The position numbers were made by a program, and so were the translations under genes. DNA of 5,411 bases from Bacillota bacterium (GTDB taxonomy: Bacteria; Bacillota_I; Bacilli_A; RFN20; CAG-826): NCBI GenBank assembly GCA_023422095.1, contig JAEZSD010000087.1:1-5411 (forward strand), written 5' to 3'. The stretch's first letter is position 1. Each line of letters opens with the position of its first letter. Below, piece by piece: positions 1-5,411 of this stretch. A model generated the notes under the pieces. The model was given only the letters and a program-made list of their open reading frames with translations, did not search any database and was not told where the DNA came from.

Positions 1-1329
1 ATCGAATACTATGAAAATGGAGATAAATCAGATACATTTGTTAATTATTATTTCATTGGGGTTAACGAAGAGCATTACGCTGATTTGCCAATCGTTCTTT
101 TAGATACTTCCTATGATAATTTATTCGATTATGAGGAAGGCATTTATGTTCCCGGTGTCACTTATGACAATGCTGAAAAATCAGACTATTCATATCCTGA
201 GGAAATCCCCGCTAACTATAACAATAAAGGAAAAGAATGGGAACGAACTGCTCTCTTGACCTATTTTGATTCAAATCATGAATTCAAATTAAGGCAAAAT
301 GTCGGTATAAGAATTCATGGCGGTTGGTCTCGCGCTTTTAATCAAAAATCCTTTAATATTTATGCACGAAAAGAATATAGCGATTCAAAGGTTATAGAAG
401 AACCATTATTTGGTGAATTTTTGACTAAAACATTTATGCTTAGAAATGGAGGCTATCGCGATGTCTTCATCACTAAATCGCGCGACACTTTAGCTCAGAC
501 TTTATTAAAAGAATCTGCAGTGGAAGTTCAAAGGAATTTCCCAGTTGTCACTTTTTTAAATGGTGAGTATTGGGGTATATACAATCTCCAAGAGAGATTT
601 TCTGACACCTATTTTGAAGAACATTATGGCATCGATAAAGATAATGTCATTATTATTGAAAAAGACGAACTTGATGAAGGCGAAGCAGCTGATATTAATC
701 TTTATAATGAGATGTTATATTATTTCCAAAGTGAAGATTTTTCTACTGAAAACGGCTTAGATAAAGCAAAAAATTATATCAATATTGAATCGTTTGCTGA
801 CTATATGGCCTCTGAATTGATTATTGGCAATGTCGATTGGCCATATAACAATGTTCGAATGTTTCGAAGTAGAGAAGTAGGTTCTCATCCAAAGGAAGAT
901 GGAAAGTGGCGGTTTTGCCTTTATGACACGGATGATTCAATGGGCATTATTAGTAAAGCGGACTACAACAGCGATCCATTTGACAACATCGCTCATTGGA
1001 AAAATGGTCCATTAGATAGTGGATGCACGATTGGTTTACTTTTTACTGCTCTGCTCAATAATCAGCAATTTGTGGAATATTTTAGCAATAGATTCGAGAA
1101 TCTTGCTAATAATATCTTCTCGCAAGAAAACATCTATGATTACCTTGAAAATCAAAAGTCTCTTCTTGCTAAACCGATGGAATTATTTTACAAGCGATTT
1201 GTTTCCAACAATGAAAACCAATACAACTTTTCTTATTTTCGCAATGAATGTGACAAAATTGAAACATTTTTTATTCAGAGAAGACCTTTTGTTATCCAAA
1301 AGATGAAAGAACATTTGGGCTTGTTATAA
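1..1329 (+). CDS. CotH kinase family protein (5' partial)
   Basis: CotH proteins are atypical protein kinases. Bacillus CotH phosphorylates spore-coat proteins, and relatives in other bacteria are often large secreted or surface proteins. The reading frame is open from base 1, so the true start and any signal peptide lie upstream. The TTG at 85 falls inside the conserved segment and is not the start. Visible in order: the family entry segment with LPIVLLDT and LFDYEEGIYVPG (about 85-156); GIRIHGGWSR followed by QKSF (304-354), the glycine-rich and lysine part of the kinase fold; FPVVTFLNGEYWGIYNLQER (538-597); DWPYNN (835-852); and KWRFCLYDTDDSMG (904-945), whose acidic cluster probably supplies metal-binding aspartates. 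After the domain come about 130 helical residues and a stop, with no C-terminal anchor. The residues before base 85 (DTFVNYYFIG) resemble the end of the Ig-like domain that often precedes CotH. Family assignment is firm; the substrate is unknown. No hairpin terminator follows. Confidence 0.9.
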   Translation: MEYYENGDKSDTFVNYYFIGVNEEHYADLPIVLLDTSYDNLFDYEEGIYVPGVTYDNAEKSDYSYPEEIPANYNNKGKEWERTALLTYFDSNHEFKLRQNVGIRIHGGWSRAFNQKSFNIYARKEYSDSKVIEEPLFGEFLTKTFMLRNGGYRDVFITKSRDTLAQTLLKESAVEVQRNFPVVTFLNGEYWGIYNLQERFSDTYFEEHYGIDKDNVIIIEKDELDEGEAADINLYNEMLYYFQSEDFSTENGLDKAKNYINIESFADYMASELIIGNVDWPYNNVRMFRSREVGSHPKEDGKWRFCLYDTDDSMGIISKADYNSDPFDNIAHWKNGPLDSGCTIGLLFTALLNNQQFVEYFSNRFENLANNIFSQENIYDYLENQKSLLAKPMELFYKRFVSNNENQYNFSYFRNECDKIETFFIQRRPFVIQKMKEHLGLL

Positions 1330-1391
1330 TTCCTTTATTTTGAAGTAGTTTTTAGTATAAGTAATCAATAAAATCAAAAAGGGAAAATGAC

Positions 1392-1739
1392 ATGAATAAA
1401 TTAATTGCCAAATGTGGTCTAGACTGTAAAAAATGCGAAGCTAGGATTGCTACGATTAATAGCGACAACGGATTGAAAAAAGAAGTGGCGAAGAAGTGGT
1501 CGGCGGGCAATAATGTTGAAATCACTCCTGAGATGATCAATTGTGTAGGCTGCAATCTCGATGGAGCGAAGACAATTTTTTGCGACAAACTTTGCCCAAT
1601 TAAACAATGCGCCTCCAAGAAGAACTATCAGACCTGTGCTTCCTGTCGTGAAATGGAAACTTGCGATCTCTTAAAGATGGTAACGAGCAACAGCAAGGGC
1701 GCCTTAGAAAATCTTAAAAAATTAATTAATGTTTTATAA
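1392..1739 (+). CDS. DUF3795 cysteine-rich protein
   Basis: This small protein of 115 residues has 11 cysteines (positions 8, 12, 15, 51, 54, 64, 68, 73, 82, 85 and 91). The opening AKCGLDCKKCEA, the central CVGC, the CDKLCPIKQCA segment and the late CASC...C are the layout of the DUF3795 family, common in anaerobic bacteria and archaea and presumed to bind zinc or an Fe-S cluster. No biochemical role is established. The ATG at 1392 is chosen because the ATG at 1387 meets a stop after two codons; the ribosome site is a modest AAAAGGGA at 1377-1384. No signal peptide or membrane segment is visible, so it is cytoplasmic. It overlaps the following radical-SAM remnant by 11 bp, indicating that the pair was once translated together. 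There is no clear terminator after the CotH gene, so read-through from upstream is possible; no convincing promoter was found in the 62-base gap. Confidence 0.88.
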   Translation: MNKLIAKCGLDCKKCEARIATINSDNGLKKEVAKKWSAGNNVEITPEMINCVGCNLDGAKTIFCDKLCPIKQCASKKNYQTCASCREMETCDLLKMVTSNSKGALENLKKLINVL

Positions 1740-1962
1740 AAAATACAAAAGCATTCTTTCACCTCAAAATGGTATGAACATTTATCGCGGCTGTACACAT
1801 GGCTGCATTTATTGTGATTCGCGTAGCGATTGTTACCAAATTAACCCCGAGTTTGAACTTAATGGTAATGCAAATATTGAATGGTATGATGTCATGAGCA
1901 ATGGAAAAAATGATCCTAATTACCATTCAGGAATCTGGATTCCTATCAAAAGAAAGAAATAA
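1729..1962 (+). pseudogene. Chimeric remnant: radical-SAM N-terminus joined to GyrI-like C-terminal tail
   Basis: The first 38 or so residues match the start of SplB-like (spore photoproduct lyase-related) radical-SAM proteins: YKSILSPQNGMNIYRGC followed by HGCIYCDSRSDCYQI. The cluster-binding motif CxxxCxxC is intact (Cys22, Cys26, Cys29). A complete member is typically several hundred residues, but here the ORF ends at 77. From about residue 41 it reads EFELNGNANIEWYDVMSNGK followed by NDPNYHSGIWIPIKRKK. This resembles the extreme C-terminus of GyrI-like / AraC-type effector-binding domains, which usually end in an IEWY segment, then PDY-x-SEIWIPVKK. The simplest reading is an internal deletion near 1838-1860 that removed most of the radical-SAM gene and the front of a neighbouring GyrI-like gene while keeping frame. 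The missing barrel means no radical-SAM activity is expected. The start overlaps the DUF3795 gene and has no clear ribosome site. An assembly artefact is possible. Confidence 0.72.
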
Positions 1963-1978
1963 AACTGATCTATTAATT

Positions 1979-2009
1979 AACAGCATTGATTTATCAGTGC
2001 TGTTTTTTT
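1979..2009 (+). terminator. Rho-independent terminator after the chimeric ORF
   Basis: AACAGCATTGAT (1979-1990) pairs with ATCAGTGCTGTT (1993-2004), 12 positions with one G-T wobble. The innermost pairs probably open to give a workable loop. A run of seven T (2003-2009) overlaps the right arm. It closes the DUF3795/remnant unit 17 bases after the stop. Confidence 0.85.
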
Positions 2010-2011
2010 AA

Positions 2012-2040
2012 TTGATAATTTTGGTTAAGATTTTTATAAT
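2012..2040 (+). promoter_or_regulatory. Sigma-A-type promoter for the DUF1295 gene
   Basis: TTGATA (2012-2017) and a perfect TATAAT (2035-2040) are separated by exactly 17 bases. Transcription would begin near 2047, giving a leader of about 20 bases that carries GGAG (2055-2058) before the ATG at 2067. The promoter begins directly after the T-run of the upstream terminator, so the gene starts a new transcription unit. Confidence 0.8.
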
Positions 2041-2066
2041 ATGGTCATATTCTTGGAGATTTCTTT

Positions 2067-2939
2067 ATGATAAAAAAATCGAAAGTCTTGTCTTTATTAA
2101 CTGTATTATTTGTCTATCTACTTGCCTTTATTGGTGGCTACTTTTCTTCGCTTTGGATTCAAAACAGTATTTATGTGCAGTTCTTCTTCGCGGATTTTGT
2201 CGCAACAATCATTGTCTGGATTAGCTCATTAATACTTAAAAATACCAGTGTCTATGACCCCTATTGGTCACTTACTCCTTGGGTTATTGCAACTTTCTTT
2301 TTAATACGGTTCCCAAGTGCGAATATCTATTCTTGGATAATTTATATCGTTTTCTCACTTTGGAGCTGGAGATTGTCGATAAATTGGATTATTACCTTTG
2401 ATAATCTTCTTTGGGAAGACTGGAGATACCGCCATTACCGAGAAAACTCTGCTCCTTGGCTATTTCACATCATTAATTTTACGGGTTTGCAAATGATTCC
2501 TACTCTACTTGTCTATGGTGGAACCGTTCCCCTCCTATATTTAATTGTTAATGGAGCTAATCCACTAGGCCTTATCGGAGCCGGTGTCACTCTTTTGGGC
2601 ATTTTTCTTGAATTTTTTGCTGATCATCAGATGCATTCTTTCTTAAAGACCACAGTAGAAAAAAAGGTTTGCAAAAAAGGTTTATGGAAATTTTCTAGGC
2701 ACCCAAATTACTTAGGAGAAAATCTCGTGTGGATTGGTGTTTTCCTTTCTTTATTATTGAGTTACATTTCGCTTTGGTATCTCGGATTTGGCTTCATTTT
2801 GATACTCTTGTTATTTGAATTTATCTCTATTCCCTTAATGGAGAAGAGACAGATATCACGAAGAAGCGATTATCTTGAATATAAAAGAGTCACCCCTCGC
2901 CTATTCATGATACCCAAATTTAAAAAGAAAAACAGTTAA
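2067..2939 (+). CDS. DUF1295 / steroid 5-alpha-reductase-like integral membrane protein
   Basis: The protein has 290 residues and is very hydrophobic, with roughly seven or eight membrane segments (about 8-28, 35-57, 68-81, 88-108, 138-160, 165-186, 218-235 and 237-256). Family signatures are DPYWSLTPW (64-72), the aromatic, basic stretch LLWEDWRYRHYRE (114-126), and GLWKFSRHPNYLGE (205-218). The last is the cofactor-binding signature shared by DUF1295 proteins, steroid reductases and isoprenylcysteine methyltransferases. The C-terminal EYKRVTPRLFMIP segment is also typical. Relatives are predicted lipid- or sterol-like reductases or methyltransferases in the cytoplasmic membrane, but the substrate of this bacterial group is unknown. 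The start is supported by GGAG eight bases upstream and a near-consensus promoter; length is close to family norm, so the gene looks intact. No terminator is visible before the cupin gene, so some co-transcription is likely. Confidence 0.9.
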   Translation: MIKKSKVLSLLTVLFVYLLAFIGGYFSSLWIQNSIYVQFFFADFVATIIVWISSLILKNTSVYDPYWSLTPWVIATFFLIRFPSANIYSWIIYIVFSLWSWRLSINWIITFDNLLWEDWRYRHYRENSAPWLFHIINFTGLQMIPTLLVYGGTVPLLYLIVNGANPLGLIGAGVTLLGIFLEFFADHQMHSFLKTTVEKKVCKKGLWKFSRHPNYLGENLVWIGVFLSLLLSYISLWYLGFGFILILLLFEFISIPLMEKRQISRRSDYLEYKRVTPRLFMIPKFKKKNS

Positions 2940-2965
2940 TACTAACCTCACTTAATCTAAGCGTA

Positions 2966-2981
2966 TTGTTTGGTAAAACAA
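2966..2981. repeat. Small palindrome TTGTTT-GGTA-AAACAA within the cupin promoter
   Basis: Six-base arms (2966-2971 and 2976-2981) flank GGTA and overlap the proposed -35 element. The position suits a repressor operator, but the arms are AT-rich and short, so chance is a fair alternative. Confidence 0.3.
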
Positions 2982-2998
2982 CAAATGAATAATATAAT
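2970..2998 (+). promoter_or_regulatory. Probable promoter for the cupin gene
   Basis: TTGGTA (2970-2975, four of six to consensus) and a perfect TATAAT (2993-2998) are 17 bases apart. The start would be near 3005, giving a very short leader of about 14 bases in which the ribosome site GTGAGG lies almost at the 5' end. Confidence 0.6.
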
Positions 2999-3018
2999 AG
3001 AAACAGTGAGGTATTAAT

Positions 3019-3342
3019 ATGTTCAAAAACATCAATAAAGACGAAAAAATTGTTCTTAAAGATCAAGTCGAATATCAACAAGGACAAGTTATCAGTAAAA
3101 CGCTCGTTCAAAACGATAAAGTAAGTGTCACTATTTTTTCATTTGATAAGGGAGAAGAGATATCTTCTCATGCTTCAGGAGGAGACGCATTAGTGACTGT
3201 TCTTGATGGAGTGGGTCGATTCACGGTCGGAGGAAAAGTCCACCTTCTTAAAGAAGGAGAGACACTCATCATGCCGAAAGATGTTTCTCACGCAGTATAC
3301 GGGCAAGAAAAATTCAAGATGCTCCTTCTTGTTTCGTTCTAA
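3019..3342 (+). CDS. Single-domain cupin (cupin_2) protein
   Basis: This cytoplasmic protein of 107 residues is a minimal beta-barrel cupin. Cupin motif 1 is visible as GEEISSHASGGDALVTVLDG (45-64) and motif 2 as GETLIMPKDVSHAVYG (80-95). The classical metal ligands are only partly kept: His51 and His91 are present, but the second His of HxH is Ser53 and the usual Glu is Asp56 or absent. The HxxxGDA form is familiar from a large group of small cupins in anaerobes, so it is probably a subfamily trait, not damage. No enzymatic role is established for that group; metal binding, sugar or small-molecule sensing, or oxygen protection are guesses. The ATG at 3019 is preceded by GTGAGG (3006-3011). 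The gene has its own promoter candidate and terminator and may also receive read-through from the DUF1295 gene. Confidence 0.88.
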   Translation: MFKNINKDEKIVLKDQVEYQQGQVISKTLVQNDKVSVTIFSFDKGEEISSHASGGDALVTVLDGVGRFTVGGKVHLLKEGETLIMPKDVSHAVYGQEKFKMLLLVSF

Positions 3343-3356
3343 GACCAATTAAATTT

Positions 3357-3382
3357 AAGGCGAAAAAAATTTCGCCTTTTTT
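3357..3382 (+). terminator. Rho-independent terminator after the cupin gene
   Basis: AAGGCGAAA (3357-3365) pairs perfectly with TTTCGCCTT (3370-3378) around an AAAA loop, followed by a T-run to 3382. The opposite strand also carries A-rich/T-rich flanks, but no minus-strand gene ends here. Confidence 0.9.
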
Positions 3383-3426
3383 AAATGATTTTATACAAAA
3401 ACAATTATAATAAAATAACTTTATTT

Positions 3427-3455
3427 TTGTCACTCTACCGAGCGTGGATAACAAT
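3427..3455 (+). promoter_or_regulatory. Weak promoter candidate for the XRE regulator
   Basis: TTGTCA (3427-3432, five of six to the -35 consensus) is 17 bases from AACAAT (3450-3455), a poor -10 lacking its first T. An isolated perfect TATAAT at 3406-3411 is the other possibility, but it has no acceptable -35. The gene must have a start in this gap because a terminator stands upstream; which one is uncertain. Confidence 0.3.
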
Positions 3456-3465
3456 TTGCTAATAA

Positions 3466-3479
3466 ATATGAAAACATAT
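3466..3479. repeat. Palindrome ATATG-AAAA-CATAT upstream of the XRE gene
   Basis: Five-base perfect arms surround AAAA, ending just before the ribosome site (3484-3490). A short dyad directly before an HTH gene is a natural place for autoregulation, but the site is short and AT-rich, and no second copy was seen in the window. Confidence 0.35.
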
Positions 3480-3494
3480 GGCTAGGAGGTAATT

Positions 3495-4124
3495 ATGGAT
3501 CCGGTTAAAATTGGAAATTTCATTAGAAACTGTCGAAAAGAAAAAGGGTTTACTCAAGAGGAACTTGCCAATAAGATTTTTGTTAGCCCAAAAACAATCT
3601 CAAAATGGGAATGTGGCAATGGAACTCCTGATGTCTCAATCATGGCCCGCTTGTGTCAGGAACTAGATATCAATCTCAATGAACTCTTTTCTGGAGAACG
3701 TTTGGATGATAAAAAATACAAAATTAATGCGGAAAAAAACTTAAAGATTATGGTTGATCTAGAAAGAGAAAGAAACAAAAAAGCCCTGGTGTCTGAAATC
3801 GTCTTAGGAATCGCAGTCACGCTAGCTTCATTAACTTTGTTTATCCTGTCAGCATTCTTTGCAATGGAAGTATATCAAAGAGTCATCCTTATTTTGATTG
3901 GAGTCGTTGTTTTCCTACTTGGAATTGCTGGGCTATTGATTATCGAACATCAGAATGGTTATTTTGAATGTCCAAATTGCGGAGAGGTTTTTAAACCGAC
4001 ATTTAAACAATACTTCATGGGTCTTCACACGATTACAAAGCGGAGACTTAAATGCCCAAATTGTGAAAAAACTAGTTTGTGTCAACGAAGACTTTCAAAA
4101 AACTCAATAAGAAAACAAAACTAG
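3495..4124 (+). CDS. XRE-family regulator with two membrane segments and a C-terminal zinc ribbon
   Basis: The protein has 209 residues. Residues 6-61 form a Cro/C1-type helix-turn-helix (IGNFIRNCRKEKGFTQEELA, then KTISKWECGNGTPDVSIMARLCQELDINLNELF), which binds DNA as a dimer. A charged linker (about 70-98, many Lys/Arg/Glu) leads to two hydrophobic stretches (99-122 and 128-150), long enough to cross the membrane as a hairpin and return to the cytoplasm. The tail has a zinc ribbon with CPNC at 159-162 and 187-190, and the LHTITKRRLKCPNC pattern seen in many Firmicute homologues. The architecture suggests a membrane-tethered transcription factor that senses envelope or metal status; the signal is unknown. 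The start is firm: a full AGGAGGT (3484-3490) precedes ATG. No adjacent co-transcribed target is visible, since the next gene is convergent, so it may act on itself or at a distance. Confidence 0.9.
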   Translation: MDPVKIGNFIRNCRKEKGFTQEELANKIFVSPKTISKWECGNGTPDVSIMARLCQELDINLNELFSGERLDDKKYKINAEKNLKIMVDLERERNKKALVSEIVLGIAVTLASLTLFILSAFFAMEVYQRVILILIGVVVFLLGIAGLLIIEHQNGYFECPNCGEVFKPTFKQYFMGLHTITKRRLKCPNCEKTSLCQRRLSKNSIRKQN

Positions 4125-4154
4125 ATGCTATAAACATTTGACGATTTTTTAACT

Positions 4155-4187
4155 AAAAAGAATTGTCCTGATTTGGACAATTCTTTT
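4155..4187. terminator. Bidirectional terminator between the XRE gene and glyA
   Basis: AAAAGAATTGTCC (4156-4168) pairs perfectly with GGACAATTCTTTT (4175-4187) around TGATTT. The arms end in A- and T-runs, so both strands carry a hairpin followed by a U-tract; the minus strand has five T (complement of 4155-4159). It lies 7 bases beyond the glyA stop and about 30 beyond the XRE stop, serving both convergent genes. Confidence 0.92.
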
Positions 4188-4193
4188 AATTTA

Positions 4194-5405
4194 TTAGATG
4201 TTCTCAATCAATTTCCAATCTCTGATGATTTTGGCAACTCTTTCTTTTGCTTTGGATTCATCAATTTGATTAGAGAGGAATTCGTGAATGAGATGTGCGA
4301 TTTCTTGGGCGTGTTCTTTGGTACATCCACGAGTAGTTGTAGCGGCAAATCCAATTCTTAAACCACTGGTTTTGTTTGGTTTTAAGGTGTCGTTGGGAAT
4401 CATATTTTTATTGGTGGTAACATTGATAGTTTCAAGTTTCTTTTGGGCGTCTAATCCATTAATACCATAGGTATCTAAGACATTAAGCAAGAAGAGATGG
4501 TTGTCAGTCCCACTTACAATGGCTCCTAAACGTTTAAATTCTTCTTGGCAGGCTTTAGTGTTATTAATGATATCCTGGGCATATTTTTTAAACAATTCGG
4601 TATTCGCTTCTTTAAAGCAGACGGCCTTTGCAGCGATGATATGCTCGAGAGGTCCGCCTTGATAGAAGGGGAAAATAGCAGAATTGATTCTCTTAATTAA
4701 TTCTTCACTATTAGTGAGTATTAAGCCACCCCGTGGTCCGCGGAGGGTTTTATGAGTGGTGGAAGTAACGACATCGGCATAGGGACACGGATTCATGTGC
4801 ACTCCCCCCGCAACAAGACCAGCAATATGAGCCATATCGACGAGGAATAAACAACCAACTTCATCGGCAATTGCCCGGAATTTTTTGAAATCAATTTCAT
4901 AAGGATATGCGCTATATCCCGCCATGATGAGATTTGGTTTTTCTTCTAAAGCAATGCGACGGATTTCGGCATAGTCAAGAAGTCCTTCTTTATTTAATGG
5001 ATAGAAAACAAATGAATAAAAGTGGCTAGAAAAGCTGACTGGTGATCCATGGGTGAGATGCCCCCCATCATTTAACACTAATGAGAGAATCTTTCCTCCC
5101 TCAGGTAATAAAGCGCGATATGCGGCAGCGTTGGCTTGACTTCCACTATGTGGTTGGACATTAGCGAACTTACTTCCAAATAGTTGGCACGCTCTTTCAA
5201 TAGCGATACTTTCAATCTTGTCGACCACTTCACACCCACCGTAATAACGGTGTCCGGGATAGCCTTCTGCGTATTTATTGGTCAAAATTGAACTGCAAAC
5301 TTGGCGAACCTCTTTATCTGCGTAGTTTTCACTGGCGATTAATTCGATGCCAATGTTTTGACGTATTGTCTCTTCTTTAATTAATAATTCAATCTCTTTA
5401 TCCAT
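4194..5405 (-). CDS. glyA: Serine hydroxymethyltransferase (glycine hydroxymethyltransferase)
   Basis: This cytoplasmic PLP enzyme converts serine and tetrahydrofolate to glycine and 5,10-methylene-tetrahydrofolate, the main entry of one-carbon units for thymidylate, purine and methionine synthesis. It has 403 residues, slightly shorter than the usual 410-420. Visible signatures: ELIASEN (21-27); NKYAEGYPGHRYYGG (43-57) at the dimer and folate site; NVQPHSGSQAN (82-92); HLTHGSPVSFS (116-126); VDMAHIAGLVAGG (189-201), with Asp190 bonding the PLP ring nitrogen and His193; TSTTHKTLRGPRGG (214-227), with Lys219 the PLP Schiff-base lysine; SGTDNHL (298-304); and GLRIG (348-352), with Arg350 for the substrate carboxylate. 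The core active site is therefore intact. Unusual are FPFYQGGPLEH (245-255), where FPG/S-xQGGP is normal, and GFAATTTRGC (352-361). The ATG is 6 bases from the window edge, so its ribosome site is unseen; the N-terminus MDKEIELLIKEE is a typical start. Confidence 0.96.
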   Translation of the reverse strand: MDKEIELLIKEETIRQNIGIELIASENYADKEVRQVCSSILTNKYAEGYPGHRYYGGCEVVDKIESIAIERACQLFGSKFANVQPHSGSQANAAAYRALLPEGGKILSLVLNDGGHLTHGSPVSFSSHFYSFVFYPLNKEGLLDYAEIRRIALEEKPNLIMAGYSAYPYEIDFKKFRAIADEVGCLFLVDMAHIAGLVAGGVHMNPCPYADVVTSTTHKTLRGPRGGLILTNSEELIKRINSAIFPFYQGGPLEHIIAAKAVCFKEANTELFKKYAQDIINNTKACQEEFKRLGAIVSGTDNHLFLLNVLDTYGINGLDAQKKLETINVTTNKNMIPNDTLKPNKTSGLRIGFAATTTRGCTKEHAQEIAHLIHEFLSNQIDESKAKERVAKIIRDWKLIENI

Positions 5406-5411
5406 ATTTTT

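Larger units (their letters stand above)
2936..3017 (+). repeat. Imperfect inverted repeat joining the DUF1295 stop to the cupin ribosome site
   Basis: The left arm TTAATAC-TAAC-CTCACT (2936-2952) is complementary to AGTGAGGTATTAA (3005-3017) over 13 pairs, with a four-base bulge in the left arm; seven central pairs (2946-2952 with 3005-3011) are continuous. The left arm includes the DUF1295 stop codon and the right arm includes the cupin Shine-Dalgarno sequence. The intervening loop is 52 bases. Only a read-through transcript could form this fold, because a transcript from the cupin's own promoter lacks the left arm. Function is inferred. Confidence 0.4.

Noticed and set aside
85..87. TTG as the start of the CotH gene
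   Set aside because: The frame is open to base 1, the codons before it already match the family, and there is no ribosome site.
1330..1391. Promoter in the CotH-DUF3795 gap (TTGAAG at 1340, TATAAG at 1356, TAAAAT at 1369)
   Set aside because: No pair of elements has acceptable spacing.
1352..1618. Minus-strand ORFs opposite the DUF3795 gene
   Set aside because: They are shadows of a well-supported plus-strand gene, with no ribosome site or recognisable domain.
2920..3111. Minus-strand ORF across the DUF1295-cupin gap
   Set aside because: It runs against two well-supported genes and their promoter, and has a low-complexity Phe/Leu/Ser composition.
3412..3427. AAAATAA-CT-TTATTTT hairpin as an additional terminator
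   Set aside because: It is all A/T with a two-base loop, so it is too weak; the GC-containing hairpin at 3357-3378 already explains termination.
3438..3456. GAGCG followed by GGATAACAATTT, resembling part of the E. coli lac operator
   Set aside because: The match is interrupted, the symmetric left half is missing, no lac-type genes are near, and the context is AT-rich Gram-positive DNA; treated as coincidence.
4173..4470. Plus-strand ORFs inside glyA
   Set aside because: They are antisense shadows of the glyA coding sequence, and one starts inside the terminator loop.
1..5411. CRISPR array, tRNA/rRNA, insertion sequence or phage structure
   Set aside because: No regularly spaced repeats, RNA-gene signatures, transposase or integrase motifs, or flanking terminal repeats were seen.

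Overview
The window is AT-rich with compact, short intergenic gaps, A/T-biased third positions, strong AGGAGG-type ribosome binding sites and sigma-A-like promoters. This fits a low-GC Gram-positive bacterium: an anaerobic Firmicute or a walled or wall-less Tenericutes/Mollicutes relative. TGG is used for Trp and all genes read cleanly in the standard code (no TGA read-through needed), which argues against a Mycoplasma/Spiroplasma-type code. A species cannot be named from this sequence.

Layout, left to right. (1) Bases 1-1329 (+) are the C-terminal part of a CotH-type atypical kinase whose 5' end lies outside the window. (2) Bases 1392-1739 (+) encode a small cysteine-rich DUF3795 protein. 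It overlaps by 11 bp a 77-codon ORF (1729-1962) that looks like a gene remnant: a radical-SAM N-terminus with an intact CxxxCxxC motif, joined to what resembles the C-terminal tail of a GyrI-like effector-binding protein. A hairpin terminator follows. (3) Bases 2067-2939 (+) encode a multi-pass membrane protein of the DUF1295 / steroid 5-alpha-reductase-like family, preceded by a near-consensus promoter. (4) Bases 3019-3342 (+) encode a single-domain cupin with its own promoter and terminator. (5) Bases 3495-4124 (+) encode a membrane-bound XRE-type regulator with a C-terminal zinc ribbon. (6) A long symmetric hairpin serves as a terminator shared with the convergent serine hydroxymethyltransferase gene glyA (4194-5405, minus), whose ATG lies 6 bases from the right edge.

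These genes look like a row of short, mostly independent transcription units, not one pathway. Three have their own promoter candidates, and hairpin terminators separate most of them. The only clear housekeeping gene is glyA (one-carbon metabolism). I found no coherent undescribed multi-gene system. The points most worth a second look are the chimeric radical-SAM/GyrI remnant, a possible RNA structure linking the DUF1295 stop codon to the cupin ribosome binding site, and unusual residues in otherwise conserved glyA and cupin motifs.
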